NCBI RefSeq assembly: GCF_001262505.1
Contig: NZ_KQ410723.1
Location: 186,001 to 250,000 of the forward strand
Length of the DNA stretch: 64,000 bases
Direction: 5' to 3'
Source of the DNA: Shinella sp. SUS2
Lineage (GTDB): Bacteria; Pseudomonadota; Alphaproteobacteria; Rhizobiales; Rhizobiaceae
Part shown: positions 18,819 through 27,800 of the stretch, one piece after another
Numbering within the stretch: the first letter of the stretch is position 1
Layout: each line of letters opens with the position of its first letter
Translations under genes and position numbers: made by a program
The notes under the pieces: model-generated
What the model saw: the letters and a program-made list of their open reading frames with translations, nothing else
Told to the model about the DNA's origin: nothing
Database searches by the model: none

Positions 18819-18840
18819 CTTTGCCAATCTCACCGGGAGG

Positions 18841-19260
18841 TCACTCGAGTTCGGCCTCGGCAGCGAGCGCCTTCACGAGGTCCACGAGCTTGCGGCGCAC
18901 CTTGGGGTCGCCGATCTTGACGAAGGCCCGGTTGAGCTGGAGACCCTCGGAGGACGACAGGAAGTCGACCACATAGTTTGAACTCGATGCTTCGGCAAAG
19001 CCCGTCTGGGCATCCGCCTGCTCGCCCGGCGCATCCTCGAAGAAGAAGGAGACGGGCACGTTGAGAATGCTCGAAATGTTCTGCAGACGGCTGGCGCCGA
19101 CGCGGTTCGTGCCCTTCTCGTATTTCTGGATCTGCTGGAAGGTGATGCCGAGGCTTTCGCCGAGCTTCTCCTGACTCATGCCGAGCATGGTCCTGCGAAG
19201 CCGGATCCGGCTGCCGACGTGAATATCAATCGGATTCGGCTTCTTTTTGTTTTCCATCAT
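18841..19260 (-). CDS. praR: XRE-family transcriptional regulator, PhrR/PraR-like
   Basis: Predicted protein of 139 residues. An XRE/HTH_3 DNA-binding domain spans about 15-70 (RLRRTMLGMSQEKLGESLG, then TFQQIQKYEKGTNRV), and the C-terminal half is a helical domain. Size and its place beside lnt match the rhizobial regulator known as PhrR (acid-inducible, next to actA/lnt in Sinorhizobium) and PraR (repressor of attachment and quorum-sensing genes in Rhizobium). Start 19260 has AGGA seven bases upstream; a TTG at 19263 and ATG at 19257 are alternatives. It has its own terminator, separating it from metK. Confidence 0.82.
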   Translation of the reverse strand: MMENKKKPNPIDIHVGSRIRLRRTMLGMSQEKLGESLGITFQQIQKYEKGTNRVGASRLQNISSILNVPVSFFFEDAPGEQADAQTGFAEASSSNYVVDFLSSSEGLQLNRAFVKIGDPKVRRKLVDLVKALAAEAELE

Positions 19261-19407
19261 CAATGTGTCCTAACGCGCGGAAATGGCCCCACCCTGCCGA
19301 CGGCCCTCAGGAGACTTAACGTCACGTTGTATGCGCAAACCCTGAAGGTCGCCACAATACAAGAAAACCGCCGACGGCGTGCACTATGCTATTTTAGGGG
19401 TTTTCGG

Positions 19408-20991
19408 TCAATTCGTCCTGTTTCCAAAACCAATGCGAGAAATGCCTGCTGCCACGAATAGAACGGCAAGCACAATCAGAAACGACCAATTCCGCCACTT
19501 TGCCAACTCACCGGGCGCAAACCTTCCCGGAACGGTTGCATCAACAAAGCCCGGAACGTCATGAGCAAGGCCCGTAACCACCCTGCCCTTGGCATCCACC
19601 ACGGCAGAAATGCCGTTGTTGGCGGCGCGAATCAGTGGAAGACCGCGCTCGACAGCGCGCAGCTGCGCCTGCTGGAAATGCTGGTAGGGGCCGGGCGTCC
19701 TTCCGAACCAGGCATCGTTGGTGACGTTCAGAAGAGCAGTGGCCGTATCGACCGACCCGGTAATCTCCGAGGGGAAAATCGCCTCGTAGCAGATCAGCGG
19801 ATAAAACCCCTTGCCGAGCGCGCTCAGCAGCTGCGGCTCCCGGGCGGCGGAAAAGCCGCCCGGCATTGCGACGGCGTCGACGCCGAGACCTTCGAACATC
19901 TCCGCAAAGGGCATGTATTCGCCGAAGGGTACGAGATGCACCTTGTCGGCTGCGCCGGTTATCTGTCCCTTGCCGTCAATGGAATAGATGGAGTTGTAGT
20001 AGCGCGGAGCCTTGCCGGAGCCGGCGCTTTCGGTGCGCACGGCACCGGCGATCAGCATCTGGTCATCCTCCAACACGGCTGCGATACGCACCAGCGCGTC
20101 GGGATTGTCCGTCAGGATGAAGGGAATGGACGTCTCCGGCCAGACGATGATGTCAGGTCGCTTGCCACCCTCCGCCGGCTTGGCGACACTCAGGGCGAGA
20201 TGCCGCTCGAAGATTTCCGCGCGCGCGCTGTCGTCGAGCTTCATCGCCTGGTCGATGACCGGCTGGACGAGGCGGATGACGGCCGTCTCGTCTTCGGGCG
20301 CCGGCAAGAGGTAAAGGGCATAATAGCCATAACCGAGCTGAGCAGCGAACAGCAGACCGGCGAGCGACAGGCCGATCCCGCGGCCGCGCCGCGTACCGAT
20401 CAGTGCCGGCGCAGCGAAGACGAAGACGGCAAGCGCGTTCATGCCGGCTATGCCGACGACGCCCGCCGACTGCATGAGCAACGGCACGGGCATCGCTCCA
20501 TAGCCGACGGCATTCCAGGGGAACCCGGTGAACAGCGTGCCGCGCAGCCATTCCGCAATGCCGAAAGCGAAGCCGAGCGCCGCGATGCGCCCCATGCCGT
20601 CCGACCAGAGGAGGCGGGCGAGCGCCGCCGCAAAGCCGTAATAGAGAGCAAGGAAGGCCGGCAGACCAAATACGGCGAGCGGCAACGCCCACGCGAAGGC
20701 GTCCGCCTCGACGAGCAGCGCGTTGCCGAGCCACCAGAGCCCACCAACGAAATAACCGAAACCGAAGAGCCAGCCGATACGGAAGGCGGGCGCGAGGCGC
20801 CGCAGCAAGCCTGCCTCCGGCGCGGCGCTCGCACCGTCGAGCAACCAGACGAGCAAGGTGAAGGAGACGAACAGCGCCGCAAAGAAGCCGAAGGGTGGCA
20901 GTGCCAGCACCCCGATCAAGCCCGCAAGAAATGCCAAAAGCGCCCGTCTTGTCCCAGACAGGAGCATGACCCTGCCCGCAAGCCGCTCCAT
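19408..20991 (-). CDS. lnt: Apolipoprotein N-acyltransferase
   Basis: Predicted product of 527 residues. About six or seven N-terminal membrane segments (1-210) precede a periplasmic nitrilase-like domain with VVWPETSIPF (catalytic Glu), a conserved Lys region around VHLVPFGEYMPF, and FYPLICYEAIFP with the acyl-accepting Cys. A final membrane helix closes the protein. Lnt adds the third acyl chain to lipoproteins. In Sinorhizobium the same gene is called actA because mutants are acid sensitive. It follows corC by 114 bases and precedes the regulator at 18841. Confidence 0.95.
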   Translation of the reverse strand: MERLAGRVMLLSGTRRALLAFLAGLIGVLALPPFGFFAALFVSFTLLVWLLDGASAAPEAGLLRRLAPAFRIGWLFGFGYFVGGLWWLGNALLVEADAFAWALPLAVFGLPAFLALYYGFAAALARLLWSDGMGRIAALGFAFGIAEWLRGTLFTGFPWNAVGYGAMPVPLLMQSAGVVGIAGMNALAVFVFAAPALIGTRRGRGIGLSLAGLLFAAQLGYGYYALYLLPAPEDETAVIRLVQPVIDQAMKLDDSARAEIFERHLALSVAKPAEGGKRPDIIVWPETSIPFILTDNPDALVRIAAVLEDDQMLIAGAVRTESAGSGKAPRYYNSIYSIDGKGQITGAADKVHLVPFGEYMPFAEMFEGLGVDAVAMPGGFSAAREPQLLSALGKGFYPLICYEAIFPSEITGSVDTATALLNVTNDAWFGRTPGPYQHFQQAQLRAVERGLPLIRAANNGISAVVDAKGRVVTGLAHDVPGFVDATVPGRFAPGELAKWRNWSFLIVLAVLFVAAGISRIGFGNRTN

Positions 20992-21105
20992 GCTGTCCCC
21001 TTTTTATGTCCCCGAATCAGCCGCGCCAGTTTCCCAAAAAACCAGCGCCTTGTCCCGCGTCACGGCGGCACAAGGCGCAGATCGTTTTTCGAAGGTGCCG
21101 CCCGA

Positions 21106-22257
21106 CTATTCGGCGTTCGCCCCATCGTTCTGCTGTTCCGGCAATTTTTTCCGCTCGCCGGCAAGGGACAGTCCCTCACCCTCGGGCTTGCGCTCGCGGC
21201 GGCGAACGGAGCCGGCGCGCTTGCGGGTGACACGCACCCGTTTGACGCGACGCGGGTCGGCGTCGAGGATATGGAATTCGAAACCGGGCACCGCCTGCAC
21301 CACCTCGCCGCGCACCGGAATGCGACCAAGCGAAGCGAAGATCAGGCCGCCGAGCGTATCGGCGTCTTCCAGTTGTTCGCGGATGTCGAAGTCCGGGCCG
21401 ATCGCCTCGGCCAGTTCCTCGAGTTCGACACGGGCATCGGCGATGAAGACGTCGTCGCTCACGCGCTGGATCATGGCTTCGTCGTCGTCGTGCTCATCCT
21501 CGATATCGCCGACGACCATCTCGACGATGTCTTCCAGCGAGGCAAGGCCGTCCGTGCCGCCGTACTCGTCGATGACGAGGGCCATCTGCGTGCGGTCGGC
21601 CTGCATGCGTGCCATGAGGTCGGCGGCAAGCATGGAAGGCGGCACGAAAAGAACCTGACGGATGATACCGGCTTCGGCGACGGTCTTCGACAGATCGACG
21701 CGGCCAAGGTCGAACTCGGCCTTTGGCGTGCGGGCCGGCTTCTCGCCACTGGCGGGTGCGGCCTTTGCACCGGTACGCCGCTTGTTGCGAGCCTGCTTGG
21801 TGACATAGGCGAGCAGGTCGCGGATATGGACCATGCCTCGCGGATCATCGAGGCTTTCGTTGTAGACCGGCATGCGCGAACGGCCGGAATCCTCGAAGAT
21901 CACCATCAGTTCGGCAATCGTGATGTCCTGATCGACGGCCTCGATATCGGCCCGCGGCACCATGACATCCTCGACCCGCACCTCGCGGAAACGAAGAATG
22001 TTGTGCAGCATCGCCCGCTCTTCGGGCAGGAAGGTCGGCTCGCCGCCGCTCTCTTCCGTCATCAGGGCCTCGGCAAGGTCCTTGCGCAGACTGGAGGCAC
22101 CTGTCATGCGCCAAAGCCGTGCTGCACGGGACCAGAAGGATGTCCGGCCCCCGCTTTCCGGCTTCGGCGCGCTGCTACTACTGCCCGCCTCGTCCTGACT
22201 TGAGGCGTCCGCCTCGCTCTTTTCCGTCGCTACGGACTGGTTTCTAAAGTCGCTCAT
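21106..22257 (-). CDS. corC: CBS-domain transporter-associated protein (CorC/TlyC type)
   Basis: Predicted protein of 383 residues. Two CBS domains (about 85-215, with VMVPRADIEAVD and DEYGGTDGLASLEDI) are followed by a C-terminal CorC_HlyC domain (about 250-345). An N-terminal charged stretch replaces the membrane DUF21 domain of larger relatives. Such proteins modulate magnesium/cobalt efflux and were historically labelled hemolysins. A Lys/Ala insertion lies between the CBS units. It starts nine bases after ybeY ends and lies in the miaB-phoH-ybeY-corC-lnt operon order common in proteobacteria. Confidence 0.9.
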   Translation of the reverse strand: MSDFRNQSVATEKSEADASSQDEAGSSSSAPKPESGGRTSFWSRAARLWRMTGASSLRKDLAEALMTEESGGEPTFLPEERAMLHNILRFREVRVEDVMVPRADIEAVDQDITIAELMVIFEDSGRSRMPVYNESLDDPRGMVHIRDLLAYVTKQARNKRRTGAKAAPASGEKPARTPKAEFDLGRVDLSKTVAEAGIIRQVLFVPPSMLAADLMARMQADRTQMALVIDEYGGTDGLASLEDIVEMVVGDIEDEHDDDEAMIQRVSDDVFIADARVELEELAEAIGPDFDIREQLEDADTLGGLIFASLGRIPVRGEVVQAVPGFEFHILDADPRRVKRVRVTRKRAGSVRRRERKPEGEGLSLAGERKKLPEQQNDGANAE

Positions 22258-22266
22258 TGGTCCAAA

Positions 22267-22776
22267 CTATTCATCGGGGTCATCCCCGTAGGGGTCAGAT
22301 AGGCCAAGCTCGGCAAGAATGCGAGTCTCCAGCCCCTCCATTTTTTCCGCTTCTTCATCGTCCATATGATCATAGCCGAAGAGATGCAGAAATCCATGCA
22401 CCATCAGATGCGTGAGATGATCGTCGAAGGACTTGCCGAGATCGGCCGCCTCGCGGGTCAGGGTTTCCTCGGCGAAGATGATGTCGCCGAGCATCGGGCC
22501 CGGCACTTTTCCAGGCGTCAGCGGAAAGGCCGGGAAGGACAGGACATTGGTCGGCTTGTCCTGGCTGCGCCATTCCGCATTGATGCCGCGGATGGCTTCG
22601 TCGTTGGTGAAAACGAGCGAGACTTCCGGTGCGCCGGTCTTCGGGAAGGGTTGTTTTTCCTCCCGCCGAAGGAATTTTGCGGCCGCACCAAGGACCCGCC
22701 CGCTGATGTCGAGCAAGCGTTCTTCGGAGGGCCATGCGCCCTCTTCGATGGAAATCTGGATGTCGAGTTCGCTCAT
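22267..22776 (-). CDS. ybeY: Endoribonuclease YbeY, rRNA maturation factor
   Basis: Predicted product of 169 residues. The zinc-binding signature HGFLHLFGYDH is intact, and the upstream NAEWRSQDKPTNVLSFP motif is characteristic. YbeY takes part in 16S rRNA 3'-end maturation and 70S quality control; in Sinorhizobium its loss is strongly pleiotropic, including sRNA effects. It follows phoH by 17 bases and precedes corC by nine, so it is operonic. Length fits the alphaproteobacterial family. Confidence 0.95.
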   Translation of the reverse strand: MSELDIQISIEEGAWPSEERLLDISGRVLGAAAKFLRREEKQPFPKTGAPEVSLVFTNDEAIRGINAEWRSQDKPTNVLSFPAFPLTPGKVPGPMLGDIIFAEETLTREAADLGKSFDDHLTHLMVHGFLHLFGYDHMDDEEAEKMEGLETRILAELGLSDPYGDDPDE

Positions 22777-22793
22777 GAGGATCGAGGACCTCC

Positions 22794-23846
22794 TCAGCGG
22801 TCCAGCTGCTCGCTTTCGTCCTGCACTGCCGTCTGGGCTTCATAGGCCCGCACGATGCGGGCGACCATCGGGTGGCGGACCACGTCGACATCCTTGAAGC
22901 GCACGACCGACACGCCCTCGACGCCCTTGAGGATCTGCAGGGCTTCGACGAGGCCGGATTTGACGCCGCGCGGCAGGTCGACCTGGCTCGGATCACCCGT
23001 GACGATCATGCGGCCGTTTTCGCCGAGACGCGTCAGGAACATCTTCATCTGCATCGAAGTCGTGTTCTGCGCCTCGTCGAGGATGACGGCGGCATTGGCG
23101 AGCGTACGGCCGCGCATGAAGGCGAGCGGCGCGATTTCGATGACGCCGGCCGTGATGGCGCGTTCGACCTTGTCGCCCGGCATCATGTCATAGAGCGCGT
23201 CATAGAGCGGGCGCAGATAGGGATCGACCTTCTCCTTCATGTCGCCCGGCAGGAAGCCTAGGCGCTCGCCGGCCTCGACGGCCGGACGCGACAGGATGAT
23301 GCGGTCGACCGCGCCGCGCTCCAGAAGCTGGGCGGCATAGGCGACGGCGAGATAGGTCTTGCCCGTGCCGGCCGGGCCGACACCGAAGACGAGCTCGGAG
23401 CGCTCCAGCGCGCGGATATAGGTATCCTGCGTCGGCGTGCGGGCGGCGATGGTCTTCTTGCGGGTGGAGATCTGCGACATGGTGAGTTTGGCCTTGCGCT
23501 CCATTGTCGGCAGCGAAAGCTGGTCGTCCGCGGCGATCGCCATGCGGATCGCGCCTTCCACGTCGGAAAGCTCGATCGAGCCGCCCTTCTGGAGACGATC
23601 ATAGAGATAATCCAGCGCCCGGCGGGCCTGGTTTGTGGCCACCACATCGCCGGAGATGGAAACGGAATTGCCCCGCGCCCGCGCATCGATGTTGAGGCGC
23701 TGCTCCAGGAGCTTCAGGTTCTGGTCGAACTGACCGAAGAGCTCGCTCGCGTATCGATTGTTCTCGAAGGTCAGCACGAACTGGTTGGCGTCGGTCTGGC
23801 TTTTCGACTGGCGCGGCGATGACGTCGTCAATTCGTGTCCGTTCAA
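22794..23846 (-). CDS. phoH: PhoH-family ATPase
   Basis: Predicted product of 350 residues. The P-loop is FGVGPAGTGKTYLA and the Walker B region AAVILDEAQNTT, followed by NGRMIVTGDPSQVDLP. PhoH proteins are cytoplasmic ATPases, often linked to YbeY and probably acting in RNA metabolism. The start codon is TTG at 23846, supported by AAGGAG about nine bases upstream and by the MN-EL beginning shared with rhizobial relatives; there is no early ATG. It lies 27 bases after miaB and 17 before ybeY. Confidence 0.93.
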   Translation of the reverse strand: MNGHELTTSSPRQSKSQTDANQFVLTFENNRYASELFGQFDQNLKLLEQRLNIDARARGNSVSISGDVVATNQARRALDYLYDRLQKGGSIELSDVEGAIRMAIAADDQLSLPTMERKAKLTMSQISTRKKTIAARTPTQDTYIRALERSELVFGVGPAGTGKTYLAVAYAAQLLERGAVDRIILSRPAVEAGERLGFLPGDMKEKVDPYLRPLYDALYDMMPGDKVERAITAGVIEIAPLAFMRGRTLANAAVILDEAQNTTSMQMKMFLTRLGENGRMIVTGDPSQVDLPRGVKSGLVEALQILKGVEGVSVVRFKDVDVVRHPMVARIVRAYEAQTAVQDESEQLDR

Positions 23847-23873
23847 GCGGTCAGGCTCCTTGCGATCCGCCCG

Positions 23874-25274
23874 TCAACCGATCGCTTCCGCGAAAAGGCT
23901 GTTGGGCCCGGTATCGGTGATTCGTACCCGGATAATGTCACCGATTTCCGACAGTTTTGCATCAACATTCACAGGCTGCAGCCAGGGCGAGCGGCCGACG
24001 AGCTGGCCGGGCATGCGGCCGGGCTTCTCCAGGAGCAGGTCGATCTCCTTGCCGACACAGCCGCGGGCGAATTCGCGCTGCTGTTGAAACAGCAAAGCCT
24101 GCAATCTTTCAAGGCGTTCCGACTTCACGTCTTCTGCGACATGGCCATCCATGTCAGCGCCGGGCGTGCCGGGGCGGATGGAATACTTGAACGAAAATGC
24201 CTGTGCATAACCGACCGCCTCGATGAGGCGCATCGTGTCCTCGAAGTCCTGATCGGCCTCGCCGGGGAAGCCGACGATGAAGTCGCCGGAAATCGCCAGC
24301 TCCGGCTGGACGGCGCGAATGCGCTCGATAAGGGCGATATACTCGGCCGCAGTGTGGCGCCGGTTCATCGCCTTCAGGATGCGGTCGGAGCCGGACTGGA
24401 CGGGCAGATGCAGGTAAGGCATCAGCGCCGGCAGGTCGCGGTGGGCCTCGATCAGACGATCGTCCATGTCACGCGGATGGCTGGTCGTATACCGCAGGCG
24501 CGCAAGGCCCTTGATCTCGGCCAGCCGGTAAAGCAGGTCGCCAAGGCCCCATTCGCCACCATCCGGGCCGAGGCCGTGCCAGGCATTGACGTTCTGGCCG
24601 AGCAGCGTGATCTCCCGCACGCCCCCTTCGACGAGACGCTCGGCCTCCGAGACGATCTGCGAAACCGGACGGGAGACTTCCGAACCACGCGTATAGGGCA
24701 CCACGCAGAAGGTACAGAACTTGTCGCAGCCTTCCTGCACCGTCAGAAAGGCTGTGACGCCACGGGCGCGGGTCCTTGCCTTTTCCGGCGCAGGAAGGTG
24801 CTCGAACTTGTCCTCGATGGCATAGTCCGTCTCGACGACGCGTTCGCCACCCTTGGCGCGGCGCAGCGCCTCCGGCAGGCGATGGTAGGTCTGCGGTCCG
24901 ATCACCAGGTCCACCGCCGGCGCGCGGCGCAGGATTTCCTTGCCTTCGGCCTGGGCGACACAGCCGGTGACGCCAATCACCATTTCGCGGCCGTCCTTGG
25001 CGCGCGCCTTCTTCATCTCGCGCAGGCGCCCGAGTTCGGAATAGACCTTTTCCGCCGCCTTCTCGCGGATGTGACAGGTGTTGAGAAGGACGAGATCGGC
25101 CTCTTCCAGCACGTCCGTCGCCTGGTAGCCGTCCTTTGACAGCGCATCCGTCATGCGGTCGCTGTCATAGACGTTCATCTGACAGCCATAGGTCTTCACG
25201 AAGACCTTGCGGGTGTTCGGGCGCACGCTCGGCGTGGCGCTGGCTTCGGGCGGGAGGACGGATTGTTCGCTCAT
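23874..25274 (-). CDS. miaB: tRNA-2-methylthio-N6-dimethylallyladenosine synthase
   Basis: Predicted product of 466 residues. The UPF0004 domain has Cys residues in KTYGCQMN and NTCHIREKA and GVTGCVAQ; the radical-SAM cluster motif is CDKFCTFC; a C-terminal TRAM domain ends the protein. MiaB methylthiolates i6A37 of tRNAs reading UNN codons. GGAAG lies five bases before ATG 25274; an ATG 12 bases further upstream (25286) is also in frame. It precedes phoH. Confidence 0.95.
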   Translation of the reverse strand: MSEQSVLPPEASATPSVRPNTRKVFVKTYGCQMNVYDSDRMTDALSKDGYQATDVLEEADLVLLNTCHIREKAAEKVYSELGRLREMKKARAKDGREMVIGVTGCVAQAEGKEILRRAPAVDLVIGPQTYHRLPEALRRAKGGERVVETDYAIEDKFEHLPAPEKARTRARGVTAFLTVQEGCDKFCTFCVVPYTRGSEVSRPVSQIVSEAERLVEGGVREITLLGQNVNAWHGLGPDGGEWGLGDLLYRLAEIKGLARLRYTTSHPRDMDDRLIEAHRDLPALMPYLHLPVQSGSDRILKAMNRRHTAAEYIALIERIRAVQPELAISGDFIVGFPGEADQDFEDTMRLIEAVGYAQAFSFKYSIRPGTPGADMDGHVAEDVKSERLERLQALLFQQQREFARGCVGKEIDLLLEKPGRMPGQLVGRSPWLQPVNVDAKLSEIGDIIRVRITDTGPNSLFAEAIG

Positions 25275-25330
25275 GGCCGCTTCCATAGTGGAAAAGCCCC
25301 GGAAAATGAAGCCCCGTTGCGCCCGCCGGT

Positions 25331-26119
25331 CTACCGCCCGCGCAGGCGCGCGCCCAGCATGGCGCGAATACGCGCCTCGACCGTGCGACTCACCTCTTTG
25401 CGATTGCTGCTGCGGGAATAGTCAACCCGCTCGCCGAAATCGACATCCACATCCACCGCCCCTTCCCGCGCAATGCCGAGGAGATGCGGCAGAAGCTCGA
25501 TATCGCCCGGCCAGGCGGCAAGCGGGCGGTGGAAGCGGCCCATGGCCATGCCGTGCACGCCGGTATAGGCGATCGAGACCGGCTGGATGAACACGACACC
25601 CTCAGGCGCATGAGGCACGGCGGACGCGGCAGCGCCGAAGAGCGACGTCTTGATCTCCAGCAGGCGGTTGCCGTCCGACGTGGTTCCTTCCGGGAAAAGC
25701 ACGACGATCTCGCCATCCGCCATGCGCCGCGCGATCTCGTCCACCTGGTCGCCGGTCTTCTGGCGCTGCTCGCGCTCGACGAAGATCGTTGCCTGGAGAC
25801 GGGCGAGAATGCCGAAGACCGGCCAGCCGCGCACCTCGGATTTGGCGATGTAGACCACGTCGGCCACCGAGCCGAGCACCATGATGTCCTTCCAGGAGAC
25901 ATGGTTGGAGGCAAGCAGCAAGGGCCGCTTCGTTTCCAGCGTGCCATGCACCCGCACCCTGAGGCCGAGCCCCCAGCAAGCGACGCGATGCCAGAGGCGC
26001 GGCACGCGACGGCGGATCTTCAGATTGAAGCGCAGGCCGACAAGCTGGATGGGCAGCAGGATGACTGTCGCCGCGACGAGAACAAGAAAAGCGAAGGCAA
26101 GACGCAGCCAGACGATCAA
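25331..26119 (-). CDS. olsA: O-acyltransferase of ornithine-lipid synthesis (OlsA), PlsC family
   Basis: Predicted product of 262 residues. A hydrophobic N-terminal helix (1-25) precedes the acyltransferase motifs [14 protein letters not shown] (HX4D) and [10 protein letters not shown], which define the lysophospholipid acyltransferase family. The position between miaB and a Fur-family gene is that of olsA in Sinorhizobium, where OlsA acylates lyso-ornithine lipid; olsB is present in this window at 40625. A general 1-acylglycerol-3-phosphate acyltransferase role is the alternative. The start codon appears to be TTG at 26119, with GGTGAT upstream; no early ATG exists. Confidence 0.8.
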   Translation of the reverse strand: MIVWLRLAFAFLVLVAATVILLPIQLVGLRFNLKIRRRVPRLWHRVACWGLGLRVRVHGTLETKRPLLLASNHVSWKDIMVLGSVADVVYIAKSEVRGWPVFGILARLQATIFVEREQRQKTGDQVDEIARRMADGEIVVLFPEGTTSDGNRLLEIKTSLFGAAASAVPHAPEGVVFIQPVSIAYTGVHGMAMGRFHRPLAAWPGDIELLPHLLGIAREGAVDVDVDFGERVDYSRSSNRKEVSRTVEARIRAMLGARLRGR

Positions 26120-26158
26120 GAGATCACCGGCCGAGGGTCAAGGGAAACGGGATCCGCC

Positions 26159-26584
26159 TCACTCGCCCTCCTTGAGCGGAATGCCATAGAGCTCGAGGCG
26201 GTGATCGACCAGCTTGAAGCCGTGTTCGCGGGCGATACGCTCCTGCAAGGCTTCGATCTCCGGCGAGTGGAACTCGATGACTTCGCCGCTCTTCAGGTCG
26301 ATGAGATGGTCGTGATGCTCGTCCGGCACGGTCTCATAGCGCGAACGCCCGTCGCGGAAATCGTGGCGCTCGATAATGCCGGCGTCCTCGAAGAGCTTGA
26401 CCGTGCGATAGACGGTGGAGATGGAAATGCGCGCATCGACCGCCGACGAACGGCGATAAAGCTCTTCCACATCCGGGTGATCGGCCGAAGCCTCGAGCAC
26501 GCGCGCGATCACGCGGCGCTGCTCGGTCATGCGCATGCCGCGCTCGACACAAAGCTCTTCCAGCGATTTCTCGACATCCGACAT
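26159..26584 (-). CDS. mur: Fur-family regulator, rhizobial Mur (manganese uptake regulator) type
   Basis: Predicted protein of 141 residues. The winged-helix domain (about 1-80) contains RMTEQRRVIARVL and ISISTVYRTVKLFEDAGII; the metal-sensing region holds HHDH at 90-93 and further His at 121 and 128. The paired CxxC structural-zinc motifs of classical Fur are absent. In rhizobia this Fur homologue senses Mn2+ rather than iron and represses manganese import. It sits between rimI and olsA with short gaps, in an operon-like run. Confidence 0.85.
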   Translation of the reverse strand: MSDVEKSLEELCVERGMRMTEQRRVIARVLEASADHPDVEELYRRSSAVDARISISTVYRTVKLFEDAGIIERHDFRDGRSRYETVPDEHHDHLIDLKSGEVIEFHSPEIEALQERIAREHGFKLVDHRLELYGIPLKEGE

Positions 26585-26623
26585 GCGATCCTGCCCTCTT
26601 TCGTTCGGCCCCCCGATAGGGGA

Positions 26624-27118
26624 CTAGCGAAGATCGCGCCGCAAGACAAGCGCCGTGGATCTGTGACCATCGGCAGCGACATAATAGGCCTTGCGCTCGC
26701 CAACCTTGGCAAAGCCGAGCTTGGCATAGAGCCCGCGGGCCGCGACATTGCCTTCGTCGACCTCCAGAAAAATGTCTTCGGCACCGCGCATCTTCGCCTC
26801 GCGCAGGGCCGCCTGCATCAGCCGCCAGCCAAGGCCCGCACGGGAAAACCGCCCGTCGACGCCGATCGTCAGGATCTCCGCCTCCCCCGCCGCGGCACGG
26901 GCCAGCACGAAGCCGCCGGCCATGCGGCCGAGCGCACCTTCCTTCAGCGCCAGGAAACCATAGACCGGCTCCTGTAGCAGCAGCGAGTGGAATTCGCCGT
27001 CGTTCCAAGGCTGGGGAAAACGTGCGCGATGCAGCGCTGCAGCAATGCTGGCATCAGCGGTTTCCAAGGGGAAGATGTCAAAGGCCGGCTTGCGGGTGAA
27101 GTAATCGCTCAAGGACAT
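26624..27118 (-). CDS. rimI: Ribosomal protein bS18-alanine N-acetyltransferase
   Basis: Predicted product of 164 residues of the GNAT fold. The acetyl-CoA loop is visible as RAGLGWRLMQAALREA, with the RimI-like EVDEGNVAARGLYAKLGF near the C-terminus. RimI acetylates the N-terminal Ala of S18 and sometimes other proteins. ATG 27118 lies five bases after the tsaB stop; the frame is open further upstream but only inside tsaB. Adjacency to tsaB is the usual context and supports the RimI label. Confidence 0.9.
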   Translation of the reverse strand: MSLSDYFTRKPAFDIFPLETADASIAAALHRARFPQPWNDGEFHSLLLQEPVYGFLALKEGALGRMAGGFVLARAAAGEAEILTIGVDGRFSRAGLGWRLMQAALREAKMRGAEDIFLEVDEGNVAARGLYAKLGFAKVGERKAYYVAADGHRSTALVLRRDLR

Positions 27119-27122
27119 GCCG

Positions 27123-27770
27123 TCATGCCCTCTTGATCGCGAAACCCGCCTGCGGCTTGGCATCGGGACCGCGCAGATAGAGCGGCTTCGGAGGGTGATC
27201 CGCAGGGTCAAGGCCGGCACCGAGACGGGCGACAGTGGCGATGGCGACACTGTCGCTGCCCGGCTGCGCACCGTCACGCAGCAGCGATGACGCCGAGCCG
27301 GCGATCAGACCGTCATGGCCTGCCGCAAGCGTGCGCGCCTCTTCGAGAGCGGCGATTGTCGGTGATGACAGCGCGGTACCATCGGCGGCAAAACGCTGCC
27401 AGTAGACCTCGCTCCGTTTGGCATCCATCGCAATAAGCAGTGGAGAGGCGGCCCGATGGTCGGCCGCAAGCGCCGACAGGGTGGAAACACCGACGGCGGG
27501 GACGCCGAGCGCCAGCGCAAGGCCGCGCGCCGCCGCCACGCCGACACGGATGCCGGTAAAGGAGCCGGGGCCGATGGCGACCGCGATCCGACCAATATCC
27601 TTGAAGGTGAGGCCGGCGGCATCAAACGCCGCGTCGACGAATTCCATCAGCCGCTCGGCGTGGCCGCGGCCGATATCGGCGCCAGCGGCGCCGAGGATCC
27701 GGTCTTCATCAGGGTCATAGAGCGCCGCATGGCAACCCGTACCCGCCGTGTCGATCGCAAGGACGATCAT
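27123..27770 (-). CDS. tsaB: tRNA threonylcarbamoyladenosine biosynthesis protein TsaB
   Basis: Predicted product of 215 residues. The ASKHA-fold start MIVLAIDTAGTGCHAAL and the GPGSFTGIRVGVAAARGLAL motif are diagnostic. TsaB is the non-catalytic partner of TsaD in forming t6A37 on ANN-decoding tRNAs. ATG 27770 begins the conserved sequence; a GTG three codons upstream (27779) is possible. It is followed directly by rimI. Confidence 0.94.
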   Translation of the reverse strand: MIVLAIDTAGTGCHAALYDPDEDRILGAAGADIGRGHAERLMEFVDAAFDAAGLTFKDIGRIAVAIGPGSFTGIRVGVAAARGLALALGVPAVGVSTLSALAADHRAASPLLIAMDAKRSEVYWQRFAADGTALSSPTIAALEEARTLAAGHDGLIAGSASSLLRDGAQPGSDSVAIATVARLGAGLDPADHPPKPLYLRGPDAKPQAGFAIKRA

Positions 27771-27800
27771 GACGGGCACCGGCGCGTTGCGGGGCAGGCC

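Noticed and set aside
18636-18840. SAM-II or other SAM riboswitch before metK
   Set aside because: No conserved riboswitch core was recognised; the prominent structure is a protein-type operator palindrome.
19561-22203. Plus-strand open frame of about 880 codons opposite lnt and corC
   Set aside because: It is antisense to two well-supported genes, spans their intergenic gap, and its product is Arg/Gly/His-rich with no recognisable domain. Long antisense frames are expected in GC-rich codon-biased DNA.
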